A stretch of DNA of 23,552 nt from JAHHLP01 sp041609895 (lineage in GTDB: Bacteria; Bacteroidota; Rhodothermia; Rhodothermales; JABDKH01), in assembly GCA_041609895.1 (NCBI GenBank), contig JBFIPX010000031.1, positions 1 to 23,552 on the forward strand, read 5' to 3'. Under the pieces are notes generated by a model that worked only from the letters and a program-made list of their open reading frames with translations, did no database searches and was not told the DNA's origin. Positions 16,086 through 23,552 of the stretch are shown one piece after another. Both the position numbers and the translations under genes were made by a program. Position 1 is the first letter of the stretch, and each line of letters begins with the position of its first letter.

Positions 16086-17042
16086 CTACTCGGGCCGAGA
16101 ATCGGCCGTAGGCTGCAGGAAACCGTTGACCGAGAAGGCTCGGGCGCTTCGAGGGCGCTGTGCGCACCCGACAAGATATTCGGCTGTGTGCCTGACGACC
16201 CACTCGAAGTTCTCCAGACCGACCGAATGATAGTCGGCGTCGGGCGCGGGATTCATGAAGTCGATTGCATAGGGAACGCCGTCTCGAACCGCGAACTCGA
16301 CCGTGTTCATGTCATAGCCCAACGCCTTGCAGATGGCGAGGACGTCCTTGCGAATCTTCGTGAGGAGTTCCGGTTCGACCGGCTCGGGGGACACGTCTTT
16401 GTACCGCATGGGGCCGGGAGCGGCGGGGTTGTATCGCATCACGCGGACGAATTTTCTCCCGATGCCGTAGCAGCGGAAGTATGACTCGAATTCAATTCCC
16501 TCCTGCAGCATCATACAATCGGTGCCGGACTCGTCGTAGGCCCGATACAACTCGTCCATGTTGTGCACCTTTGTAACTCCACGCCACCCTCCGCCATCGT
16601 GGGGCTTCAGAAAGGCCGGGAAGCCGACGTAGGCGGCCACTCTCTCCCAGTCGAGAGGATACTTGAGATTGCGGAAGCTCGAGTCATCGGTGTTCGGCGG
16701 GTGCTGCTTGTGAGGCAGAATTACTGACTTTGGAACCGCCACATCTACCTGACGCGCTATAATGTTATCGATGAACTTGTCGTCGGCACTCCACCAGAAC
16801 GGGTTGTTGACGATGAATGTCCCTTCGAGCGCCGCCCACTTCAGGAAAGATCGATAGAACGGAACCTCGTGAGATATTCTGTCGAGGATTACCTCGTACG
16901 CGGGATCGTCGTCCATCGTCACGGCGTCGAGTTCGACAAACTCAGCACCTACACCTTGCTCAGCGTAGGTCTCGTTGATGTGGTGGACGAGAGCATCGGG
17001 GAAGGTTGTTTCCATTCCCCTGAGGATGCCGATCTTTTTCAT
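16086..17042 (-). CDS. ATP-grasp ligase, RimK/GshB/Ddl-like
   Basis: This 318-residue protein has the ordinary ATP-grasp order. The N-terminal pre-domain starts MKKIGILRGMETTFPDALV, as in D-Ala-D-Ala ligase and glutathione synthetase relatives. The ATP-binding lysine and flexible loop FLKPHDGGGWRGV are at residues 144-156 (Lys146). The hinge-like MMLQEGIEFESY is at 177-188. The magnesium ligands lie in NTVEFAVRDGVPYAIDFMNP at 246-265, with Glu249, Asp261 and Asn264. It should activate a carboxylate as an acyl phosphate and join it to an amine. The substrate is unknown; it lacks the Ddl-specific substrate signatures I would expect and sits far from murein genes. It is the second gene of the minus-strand cluster, 58 bases after the esterase and 30 before the other ligase. 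No Shine-Dalgarno site is seen. Confidence 0.85.
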   Translation of the reverse strand: MKKIGILRGMETTFPDALVHHINETYAEQGVGAEFVELDAVTMDDDPAYEVILDRISHEVPFYRSFLKWAALEGTFIVNNPFWWSADDKFIDNIIARQVDVAVPKSVILPHKQHPPNTDDSSFRNLKYPLDWERVAAYVGFPAFLKPHDGGGWRGVTKVHNMDELYRAYDESGTDCMMLQEGIEFESYFRCYGIGRKFVRVMRYNPAAPGPMRYKDVSPEPVEPELLTKIRKDVLAICKALGYDMNTVEFAVRDGVPYAIDFMNPAPDADYHSVGLENFEWVVRHTAEYLVGCAQRPRSARAFSVNGFLQPTADSRPE

Positions 17043-17100
17043 CGCGTCGGTCTATTTTCTTTTGATCGCAAGGTCAAATCGCATTTCCCCGCAGGCGTCA

Positions 17101-17814
17101 CTATCCGATATGCCTCCTTATCGAGTCGCGCCACCACGGCCAGTCATGTCCGAAAGCGCCGTGCAAAACCTCGAAATGATGCGGGATAGATTTGGAGTTG
17201 AGGATATAGCTTAGTCTCTCGTTGCCGTGCTTGCACGGATCATATTCTCCGAGGGACAGGACAAGGTGGTTGCGGCGAATAGCCTCCAGAGTGTTGTGGT
17301 CATTTAGATTGGGAAGATAGTCGACGGGATTGTTGAAGTAGACGTTTTCATCGTAAAAGCCGTCGAGGAACGACTTGATATCAAAAGAGCCGCTCATCGC
17401 GATTAGTTTGCGAAACGTCCACGGATGCTTGAAGAAGAGGTTGGCAGCATGATAGGCGCCAAAGCTGGCGCCGGAGACCATGATGAAATCGGTGTGGGCC
17501 CGTTGCTGGATGAACGGTACTACCTCATTCACAATGTAGCCCTGGTACTGCTTGTGTCGACTGATCCGGGTGTATGGATCGACATGCTTGTTGTACAGAC
17601 TTTCGGCGTCTACAGAGTCAACGCATATCAGCTGGTTCAATCCGTGCTCCAACTGATTGTTGAGCGCACCGACCATACCAAAGTCCTCCCACTCGTAGAA
17701 GCGTCCCAGACTGCTCGGAAAAACCAGCAAGGGTGCTCCGGCGTGTCCAAAAACCAACATGTCCATGTCGCGGCCAAGACTCGGACTCCACCACCTTTTG
17801 TGCTCTCTGTGCAT
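17101..17814 (-). CDS. Cytoplasmic esterase of the amidoligase cluster
   Basis: This 237-residue alpha/beta hydrolase of the putative esterase (PF00756-like, COG4947-like) group has no signal peptide, unlike the secreted esterase at 11876. The nucleophile elbow GASFGA is at residues 115-120 with Ser117. Asp192 (GEYDPC) and His223 (FGHDWPW) complete a plausible triad. The N-terminus is rich in aromatic and basic residues (MHREHKRWWSP). It is the first gene of the minus-strand cluster that continues with two ATP-grasp ligases and an amidotransferase-like protein. A hydrolase here may release, proofread or transfer an acyl or peptidyl group on the ligase product. That role is inference; the substrate is unknown. 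Confidence 0.82.
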   Translation of the reverse strand: MHREHKRWWSPSLGRDMDMLVFGHAGAPLLVFPSSLGRFYEWEDFGMVGALNNQLEHGLNQLICVDSVDAESLYNKHVDPYTRISRHKQYQGYIVNEVVPFIQQRAHTDFIMVSGASFGAYHAANLFFKHPWTFRKLIAMSGSFDIKSFLDGFYDENVYFNNPVDYLPNLNDHNTLEAIRRNHLVLSLGEYDPCKHGNERLSYILNSKSIPHHFEVLHGAFGHDWPWWRDSIRRHIG

Positions 17815-17891
17815 GCTCTCGTATTCTCAGTTCCTGGGCGTATCCACTCCGGTATTGCAGACAACGGAAGCCGGAGCGAAAACGCTCTCGT

Positions 17892-17926
17892 ATGCACAAC
17901 CAGTGCCCATGGTTCTTGTCGTGCAT
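17892..17926 (-). other. Imperfect inverted repeat upstream of the amidoligase cluster
   Basis: ATGCAC at 17892-17897 pairs with GTGCAT at 17921-17926. Nested inside, AACCA (17898-17902) pairs with TGGTT (17910-17914) around a seven-base loop, leaving a six-base bulge. It lies 78 bases before the esterase start and 166 before the amylase start. It could be a leader hairpin or an operator, or chance. Confidence 0.3.
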
Positions 17927-18091
17927 GAAGTTATCATATTGTATTGATTAAGATGCTATATGGCGGCGCTTAGCTCAAATGAGTTTTGGCGATGGAAGAA
18001 TGCTGGCCCAGCCGGTCGTCACGCATCGACAGAAAGCGGTCGACTGCGACTGGCGACCCACTACTCTGATACTCCAGAGGACAAAGGCACA

Positions 18092-19801
18092 ATGAGAATT
18101 GCTACTCGCATCCTTTTCGAATGGCGTCTTGCTGCCAGAATCTTATCGGGATCTTGCCTGGCGATCCTGCTAGCCGCCTGTTCACGAACGACCCCGCCAG
18201 CAAAGCCCGTCGCAGATTTCTACGGCACGACCGAGCCCTTCGCCGAACAGGCGGTCTATTTCGTGGTGACCGATCGCTTCGTCGACGGCGACCCAAGCAA
18301 CAACTACCCGGAGCAGGGCGGTGAACACCGTAGCTTCGATCTCCCGATTGCCGCAGACGGCGACACCCTCGCCAACCTGGGGTATCTGGGCGGAGACTTA
18401 AAGGGTGTGCTGAATTACGGAGACTATATCCGCGACATGGGCTTTTCCTCGGTCTGGATCACTCCGATTGTGGATAACCCGGACGCCCACTTCACCGGCG
18501 GCTACCCGCTAGGCTTGGGACGGGCGGCCGATAGGGGCAAGGCTGCCTACCATGGCTACTGGGGAGTTAATTTCTACCAGGTTGACGAGCATCTGGAATC
18601 GGCTGATCTGAGCTTTGCCGACTTCACCCGAGAAATGAAGTTGCGGCATGACCTGGATATCGTGCTGGACATCGTCTGCAACCATGGCTCACCCTCCTGG
18701 ACGATGCCCGCGGACCAGCCGCTGTACGGTGAAATCTACGACCGGGACGGCAAGCTGGTGGCGGACCACCAGAACCTGCCGCCGGAGAAGTTAGACAAGA
18801 ACAATCCACTACACGGTTTCTTTCACACAGAGCCGGATCTGGCGGAATTATCCAATCTGGACGATACCAATCCAGCCGTACTGGATTATCTGGTGGGTGC
18901 CTATCTGCAGTGGATCGAGCAAGGCGCTGCGGCTTTTCGCATCGATACCATCAGACACATGCCGCACGCGTTCTGGAAGCAGTTCAGCGACCGAATCCGA
19001 GAGCACTACCCGGGGTTTTTCATGTTCGGTGAGCACTTCGACTACGAAGCATCCAGGATTGCCGAGCATATGCTGCCGGAAAATGGTTCAATCAGCGTAC
19101 TGGATTTTCCGGGCCGCCGGCAGATGACGAGGGTATTCGAGAATTCCGGCAGTGATTTCGCCGAGTTGCTCACTTATCTGCATCTGGACGATGGCGTTTA
19201 CCGCAACCCCTACAACCTGATGACCTTTTACGACAACCACGATGTGACGCGGATGAACGCCAGTGAGGATGGCTTCATCGATGCGAACAACTGGCTGTTC
19301 ACCTCCCGGGGAATTCCGGTCGTCTACTACGGCTCGGAGATCGCCTTCATGGCCGGCAAGGGAGAACACGAGGGCAACCGAAATTTCTTCGGCCAGGAGC
19401 GCGTGGCCGAAGCCAAACTGCACCGCGTTCACGCCGCGCTTCGCACGATCGCTCAGGTGCGCAGGCAATCGCCTGCCCTCCAACGTGGTTTGCAGGTCAA
19501 TCTCGAATTCAGCGGTGATCGGGCCGCGTTCTATCGAGTGTACCAGCGCGACAGCGTTGCCCAGACTGCCCTGGTGCTGCTCAACAAGGGTGACTCTCCG
19601 GCGGATTTTACAATTACCCGATGGCTCAGCCCCGGCGACTGGGTGGATGCAGTCAGTGGCACCCGGTTTGAAGTCACGAATGAAGAGGGGTCCCTGAAAA
19701 CACGCGTGCCCGGTCACGGCGTCAAAGTGCTGCTTTATGATGCGCCGGTGGAACACGCGGTGTTCCAAAAGGAGTTGGAGAAACTGATGGACAGCGACTA
19801 G
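18092..19801 (+). CDS. Lipoprotein alpha-amylase family glycoside hydrolase (GH13)
   Basis: This 569-residue enzyme should cleave alpha-1,4-glucans at the cell surface or periplasm. A lipoprotein signal ends LAILLAAC, with lipid Cys30. The GH13 blocks are all present: DIVCNH at 193-198; AFRIDT at 281-286 with nucleophile Asp285; FGEHF at 312-316 with acid/base Glu314; and FYDNHD at 379-384 with transition-state Asp384. The early VYFVVTDRFVDGDPSNN is typical of amylases related to cyclodextrin glucanotransferases and maltogenic amylases. A C-terminal beta-domain follows from about 480. The frame is open to 17960, but the ATG at 18092 starts a proper lipoprotein signal and has AGAGG upstream. 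Leucine codons lean strongly to CTG compared with neighbours, a weak hint of transfer. It stands alone; no susC/susD-like genes are nearby. Confidence 0.93.
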   Translation: MRIATRILFEWRLAARILSGSCLAILLAACSRTTPPAKPVADFYGTTEPFAEQAVYFVVTDRFVDGDPSNNYPEQGGEHRSFDLPIAADGDTLANLGYLGGDLKGVLNYGDYIRDMGFSSVWITPIVDNPDAHFTGGYPLGLGRAADRGKAAYHGYWGVNFYQVDEHLESADLSFADFTREMKLRHDLDIVLDIVCNHGSPSWTMPADQPLYGEIYDRDGKLVADHQNLPPEKLDKNNPLHGFFHTEPDLAELSNLDDTNPAVLDYLVGAYLQWIEQGAAAFRIDTIRHMPHAFWKQFSDRIREHYPGFFMFGEHFDYEASRIAEHMLPENGSISVLDFPGRRQMTRVFENSGSDFAELLTYLHLDDGVYRNPYNLMTFYDNHDVTRMNASEDGFIDANNWLFTSRGIPVVYYGSEIAFMAGKGEHEGNRNFFGQERVAEAKLHRVHAALRTIAQVRRQSPALQRGLQVNLEFSGDRAAFYRVYQRDSVAQTALVLLNKGDSPADFTITRWLSPGDWVDAVSGTRFEVTNEEGSLKTRVPGHGVKVLLYDAPVEHAVFQKELEKLMDSD

Positions 19802-19941
19802 GCAGGCCCGACGTCGGCCGTATCAGCCGCTTGCCAAACTTTGGAGCCCGGAACGACAAGTGATTCGCAATTCACCCTCAGATCGGGTGCTTGGATTGAA
19901 TGCGTATCTAGCGACTGTCCGCCCGGCGTAACTGGATCATA

Positions 19942-21171
19942 GTGATCAAGCTGAATCAAACAACACTCGAGTTGGAGCCCGTTGACATCGCGGGTTCAGA
20001 AGTAGCAAGCTTTCTCTCAGAAGCGGGCACGGTGCTGCTGGATACGGCCGATGATTCCGGCTCAGGACCCCGGACGTTGCTGTTCGCGGCACCCGTTCAT
20101 CAGGTTGTTGCCCATCAGCTGGAAGACGTCGTTGGTGCGATCGAAGAGGTGGACCGTCGTGTGTCGGAAGGATTGTGGGCGGCCGGAATCGTGGGATATG
20201 AGGCGGGATACGCGTTCGAATCACAATTTTCGGCCGCCGGCACAGACCAACCCCTGCTATGGTTCGGATTGTACGAGAAGCCGCGGCTCTTGTCAGTCGT
20301 CGCACGGGCTAATTACGTGAGTACGCTGGAATCGGGCGGTTTCCAGATCGCGAAGCCCCGTGCCGGCATCGACCAAAGGGATTACGTCGAAAAGGTAGAA
20401 GTCATTCGCCGTCACATCCGGGAAGGAGACGTCTATCAGGTCAACCTTACGTTCCCGTTTTGCTTTGATTTTGAGGGAGATCCTCGCGCACTCTTCGGTC
20501 GACTTCGGCTTGCTCAGCCGGTCTCGTTTGCGGCATACATAGAGACCGGATCGGTCACGGTACTCAGCCTGTCGCCCGAGCTATTCTTTGAACTGGAAGA
20601 CAGCTGCATCACGACGCGGCCCATGAAGGGCACCGCGCCGGCGACGTCGGAGTACCACGTGGACGAGGACGTCGCGCGGAGGCTTCGAAGTGATCCAAAG
20701 AACCGCGCTGAGAACCTAATGATCGTGGACCTTCTGCGTAACGACCTGGCACGGTGCTGCCTTCCGGGATCTGTCGTCGTACCGGACCTTTTCACGGTCG
20801 AAAGGTATCCATCGGTCTTGCAGATGACTTCCACCGTCCAGGGGACGCTGGCTGCCGGCACATCGTATCAGGAAATCTTCCGGGCACTGTTTCCGTGTGG
20901 TTCCGTTACCGGAGCACCGAAGATTCGGTCGATGGAGATCATTCGTGACCTGGAAGACAGTCCTCGTGGCATCTATTGTGGAGCGATCGGATACATATCT
21001 CCAAACGACAAAGCGACCTTCAGCGTCGCCATTCGCACCATTACCTTGAAAGGCACGGAGGCGGTCATGGGAACAGGCAGCGGGATCGTCTGGGATTCGG
21101 ATCCATTCGCCGAGTTTGACGAGTGCCTGCTCAAGACCCGATTCGTCAAGAATGCGGCGATCGTGTCATGA
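19942..21171 (+). CDS. pabB: Aminodeoxychorismate synthase component I
   Basis: This 409-residue chorismate-binding enzyme aminates chorismate to 4-amino-4-deoxychorismate for folate synthesis. Key motifs are RPMKGTAPA at residues 226-234, NRAENLMIVDLLRNDLAR at 254-271, and CGSVTGAPKIRSMEIIRDLE at 319-338. Lys229 in PMKGT marks PabB, because anthranilate synthase has Ala at this place (PIAGT). The protein begins with a shortened N-terminal domain, as in many PabB proteins. The start is a GTG at 19942. The stop overlaps the pabC start as ATGA. The glutamine amidotransferase partner PabA/TrpG is not in the window. Confidence 0.93.
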   Translation: MIKLNQTTLELEPVDIAGSEVASFLSEAGTVLLDTADDSGSGPRTLLFAAPVHQVVAHQLEDVVGAIEEVDRRVSEGLWAAGIVGYEAGYAFESQFSAAGTDQPLLWFGLYEKPRLLSVVARANYVSTLESGGFQIAKPRAGIDQRDYVEKVEVIRRHIREGDVYQVNLTFPFCFDFEGDPRALFGRLRLAQPVSFAAYIETGSVTVLSLSPELFFELEDSCITTRPMKGTAPATSEYHVDEDVARRLRSDPKNRAENLMIVDLLRNDLARCCLPGSVVVPDLFTVERYPSVLQMTSTVQGTLAAGTSYQEIFRALFPCGSVTGAPKIRSMEIIRDLEDSPRGIYCGAIGYISPNDKATFSVAIRTITLKGTEAVMGTGSGIVWDSDPFAEFDECLLKTRFVKNAAIVS

Positions 21172-21830
21172 CGCGGGAACCCGACTTCGGGCTTATCGAA
21201 ACGATGCGATGTGAAGGAGAAATCCCGCTCCTGTACAGACACATGGCTCGGCTAGCCAGTTCGGCATCCTATTTCGGTATTCCTCTGGACGTGCGTGAAG
21301 TGAGGCAACGCATCGTTGATTCGTGCTTACTCTGCGACAGACGTTCGCCTTGGCGAGTTCGCCTTGTTGTTCAGCAATCAGGGGAAGTATCCCTATCGGT
21401 TTCTCCTATTTCGCCGATGGAGGGCCGATTGAGTGTGGCGGTCTCGGCTTCGAGGTTGGACTCCAGGCTCGAGCACCTTTACCACAAGACCACGCGCAGG
21501 GAACTGTACGACAGCGAATGGAGAGCGGCGCAAGAGAAGGGGCTTTTCGAACTCATCTATCTCAATGCCGAGGAGAGGGTATGCGAAGGGAGTCGAACAA
21601 ATATCTTCGTTCGCAATGGAGGGGAATGGTTGACGCCGCGGTCCGCCTCCGGGCTATTGCCGGGCGTGTATCGCTCGCTGATCCTCGAAACTTTTGCGGG
21701 TGCCGTCGAGCGCGACCTATCCAGGGAGGAGCTGATTGGAGCAGACGCTTTATTCGTTTGCAATGCTGTAATTGGATTGAGGAAGGTTCAGTTGATAGAT
21801 TCTGAGCGAGAATTCGTCGCCTCGAATTGA
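21168..21830 (+). CDS. pabC: Aminodeoxychorismate lyase (class IV aminotransferase)
   Basis: This 220-residue fold-type IV PLP enzyme should convert aminodeoxychorismate to p-aminobenzoate and pyruvate. The PLP lysine is probably Lys107 in YHKTTRRELYD, and the cofactor-binding motif EGSRTNIFV is at residues 140-148. It is somewhat shorter than the usual 260-290 residues at the N-terminus. The ATG at 21168 overlaps the pabB stop by four bases, so translation is coupled. Sequence alone does not exclude a branched-chain or D-amino acid transaminase. The pabB linkage makes the lyase much more likely. Confidence 0.88.
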   Translation: MTREPDFGLIETMRCEGEIPLLYRHMARLASSASYFGIPLDVREVRQRIVDSCLLCDRRSPWRVRLVVQQSGEVSLSVSPISPMEGRLSVAVSASRLDSRLEHLYHKTTRRELYDSEWRAAQEKGLFELIYLNAEERVCEGSRTNIFVRNGGEWLTPRSASGLLPGVYRSLILETFAGAVERDLSREELIGADALFVCNAVIGLRKVQLIDSEREFVASN

Positions 21831-21864
21831 TTAGCATGCAACAGCTAAACCGGCAACAGACCTC

Positions 21865-22686
21865 ATGAATCCAGACCTCGAACGATACCGCGTGAAACCT
21901 GGCCGCGATTTCAGACTGACGTCTATCTCTCCCGACGACACGGGCGACCTCCTAAAGAGTGATCGAACGAAGGACGCTTTCAACACGACCCGTCGCGAGA
22001 TCTGGGACCTGCAGGAGCGTCTGTACGCGGAGGGAAAGCAGGCGCTTCTGCTTGTGCTTCAGGCGATGGATACGGCCGGGAAGGACAGCACCATTCGGAA
22101 GGTGGCGTCGGGCATAAACCCGCAGGGATGTCGGGTCTACAGTTTCAAGGTGCCATCGGCGAATGAGTTAGCTCGTGACTTCCTGTGGAGGGTTCACGCC
22201 CAGGTCCCCCGGAAGGGACACATCGGCATTTTCAATCGATCGCACTATGAGGACGTACTGGTTGTCCGCGTCAAGGGTCTTGCGCCAATCGAGGTTGTCG
22301 AGAAGCGGTACGAGCAGATTAATGAGTTTGAACAACTGCTTCGCGAGACGGGCACGCGCATCATCAAGGTCATGCTGCACATCTCGAAGGAATATCAGCG
22401 GGTGCGCTTGTTGAGACGGCTGCAGCGACAAGACAAGCTGTGGAAGTTCAATCCAGGCGACTTAAAGGAGAGGGCACGCTGGGACGACTACATGGAAGCG
22501 TACGAGATCATGCTCAACCGGTGCTCTACCGATACTGCGCCGTGGTACGTGGTGCCGGCGGAGAACAGGTGGTACCGCAATCTCGTGATTGCGGGGTTGA
22601 TTCGTAATACACTCGCCGAGATGAATCCGCAGCTGCCCGAGCTCGATTTCGATCCCGCGGACTTTCCTCCCGAGTCTATCGTTTAG
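21865..22686 (+). CDS. ppk2: Polyphosphate kinase 2 family protein, class III-like
   Basis: This 273-residue cytoplasmic kinase uses polyphosphate to phosphorylate nucleotides. Walker A is LQAMDTAGKDSTIRKV at residues 65-80 with Lys73, and Walker B with the lid is IGIFNRSHYEDVLVVRV at 120-136. The SHYEDVLVVRV version, in place of SWYNR, matches class III PPK2 enzymes, which phosphorylate both AMP and ADP. PQGCRVYSFKVPSANEL and the FNPGDLKERARWDDYMEAYE block are also typical. It follows pabC by 34 bases and may be co-transcribed. Its TAG overlaps the stop codon of the convergent gene. Confidence 0.93.
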   Translation: MNPDLERYRVKPGRDFRLTSISPDDTGDLLKSDRTKDAFNTTRREIWDLQERLYAEGKQALLLVLQAMDTAGKDSTIRKVASGINPQGCRVYSFKVPSANELARDFLWRVHAQVPRKGHIGIFNRSHYEDVLVVRVKGLAPIEVVEKRYEQINEFEQLLRETGTRIIKVMLHISKEYQRVRLLRRLQRQDKLWKFNPGDLKERARWDDYMEAYEIMLNRCSTDTAPWYVVPAENRWYRNLVIAGLIRNTLAEMNPQLPELDFDPADFPPESIV

Positions 22687-23552
22687 GCCTCTGATTCTGC
22701 ATCCCGCTGGGCCATGAGCAACGCCTGATCAAGCGCCTTGCGGACTGGCTGGATTCTCTTGAAGCCTTTTGTTTTTTCGCGGAGCTTCAAGAATAACTTG
22801 TCCGTGTAGAAACTGCTTGCAGAAAGACCACCCACAAAGGCCACGCGAAGAGGGACACCCTCAAGACCTTGTTGTGCGATATCAATCTGATCTGCCAACA
22901 GACCAGTCTGCTCCTCGATAAGATCGATTGCCTCGTTGTCACCTGACTCTGCCATTCGTATTACAGCAGGCGCGAGATTCTGGATACGTGCTTCCTCACC
23001 GTATGCACGATTGAGCAAGGCAGTACGCATGGACACTGCAGACTCACGTTGAATTAGGGTCGTGAGATTGGAAGTCAGACCTTTGTCGTGACGGTTCGCA
23101 AGGTGTCGCAGCAGTGTAAGTCCTAGCGCAAACCCTGAGCCTTCGTCGCCCAATAGATATCCCCAGCCGCCGACGACTCGCTCTTCACCCGAACTGGCGC
23201 GTGCAAATATTACCGAACCCGTTCCGATGACTACGGTCAGCCCCGCAGCGTGGTCGTGAGCAGCGTAGTGAGCGAGTTGCACGTCGCTGATCACCCGGGC
23301 GCGTCGGACTTTTCCGTCACAACCGTCGAGTATCTCTTTCTCCAGATGCCGGGCACGCGCGTGTTCCATGGCGCCGGCCACACCTGCTACCACGCTGGCG
23401 TGTCGGGACAATCCCAATTCCGAAAGTGCCCGGTTGACCGCACTCTCGATACGCTGACTGGTAGTCTTGACTCCGTCGCGCCACAGGTTGACTCCGCCGT
23501 TCTCGAAGTCGACATTGGTCGACCCGTCGGTTCCAACCAGGCGAAGCGTCGA
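22683..23552 (-). CDS. BadF/BadG-type ATPase, N-acetylglucosamine kinase-like (5' end outside window)
   Basis: About 289 residues are visible. The frame stays open to the window end, so only a few N-terminal residues should be missing. The first visible segment, LRLVGTDGSTNVDFENGGVN, is the phosphate-1 loop of the ASKHA sugar-kinase/BadF fold. ATGA-like internal starts, such as the TTG at 23417, are not the true start. Further family marks are VVIGTGSVIFARASSGEE (phosphate-2), GWGYLLGDEGSGFALG and RVAFVGGLSAS (adenosine motif). Members are N-acetylglucosamine or glucosamine kinases, or activator ATPases of dehydratases; lack of the activator Cys motifs and single-gene context favour a sugar kinase. 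It converges on ppk2 with a four-base overlap of stop codons. Confidence 0.82.
   Translation of the reverse strand, partial: STLRLVGTDGSTNVDFENGGVNLWRDGVKTTSQRIESAVNRALSELGLSRHASVVAGVAGAMEHARARHLEKEILDGCDGKVRRARVISDVQLAHYAAHDHAAGLTVVIGTGSVIFARASSGEERVVGGWGYLLGDEGSGFALGLTLLRHLANRHDKGLTSNLTTLIQRESAVSMRTALLNRAYGEEARIQNLAPAVIRMAESGDNEAIDLIEEQTGLLADQIDIAQQGLEGVPLRVAFVGGLSASSFYTDKLFLKLREKTKGFKRIQPVRKALDQALLMAQRDAESEA

Noticed and set aside
16086..17042. D-alanine-D-alanine ligase
   Set aside because: It shares the ATP-grasp fold, but the context is an amidoligase-type cluster and I see no Ddl-specific substrate motifs.
19088..19768. Minus-strand frame of 226 codons opposite the amylase gene
   Set aside because: It covers the conserved GH13 region IV and C-terminal domain; the reverse translation has no family features.
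19942..21171. Anthranilate synthase component I (trpE)
   Set aside because: Lys in PMKGT and the adjoining pabC favour aminodeoxychorismate synthase; there are no trp genes nearby.

Overview
The window is a chromosomal segment of roughly 57% GC (estimated by eye) from a Gram-negative bacterium. It encodes two lipobox proteins, a secreted esterase and a periplasmic multihaem nitrite reductase. The best lineage clue is the left edge. An NhaD-type Na+/H+ antiporter, a pterin-4a-carbinolamine dehydratase and the complex I subunit nuoN lie in tandem, an arrangement known from the complex I gene clusters of Rhodothermus marinus. I therefore infer a member of the Rhodothermota (Rhodothermales or a relative); no rRNA or tRNA is present to confirm it. 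I see no insertion sequence, integrase, phage gene, CRISPR array, tRNA or rRNA.

Layout. (1) 2-3200, plus strand: the end of an nhaD-like antiporter, pcd/phhB, nuoN, and a small unknown gene with a PH-like and a SHOCT-like segment. (2) 3284-3895: a Mn-type superoxide dismutase with a strong Shine-Dalgarno site and a clear intrinsic terminator. (3) 4282-9707, plus strand: icmF, a giant B12-dependent acyl-CoA mutase fused to its own G-protein chaperone, then nrfH-nrfA, the membrane complex that reduces nitrite to ammonium. Its catalytic subunit carries CXXCH at all five haems. (4) 9724-11003, minus strand: an RluA-type pseudouridine synthase overlapping a MOSC-domain gene. (5) 11095-12979, plus strand: a DUF937 protein and a secreted esterase with an N-terminal E-set (CBM48-like) domain. 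(6) 13125-17814, minus strand: a putative lipoprotein and, upstream of it, a compact four-gene cluster of esterase, RimK/GshB-like ATP-grasp ligase, apparently circularly permuted ATP-grasp ligase and class I glutamine amidotransferase-like protein. (7) 18092-19801, plus strand: a lipoprotein alpha-amylase (GH13). (8) 19942-22686, plus strand: pabB-pabC for p-aminobenzoate synthesis, then a class III-like PPK2 polyphosphate kinase. (9) 22683-23552, minus strand: a BadF/BadG-type (N-acetylglucosamine kinase-like) gene running off the window.

Most genes are ordinary metabolism: respiration with oxygen (nuoN, sod) and nitrite (nrfHA), branched acyl-CoA rearrangement (icmF), folate synthesis (pabBC), alpha-glucan use (amylase and perhaps the E-set esterase) and nucleotide or polyphosphate balance (ppk2). 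The part most likely to hide undescribed biology is the amidoligase-type cluster at 13833-17814. It combines two different carboxylate-amine ligases, an amidotransferase-like protein with an unusual active-site elbow, and a hydrolase. This composition predicts synthesis and trimming of a small peptide-like or amidated metabolite whose identity cannot be read from the sequence.
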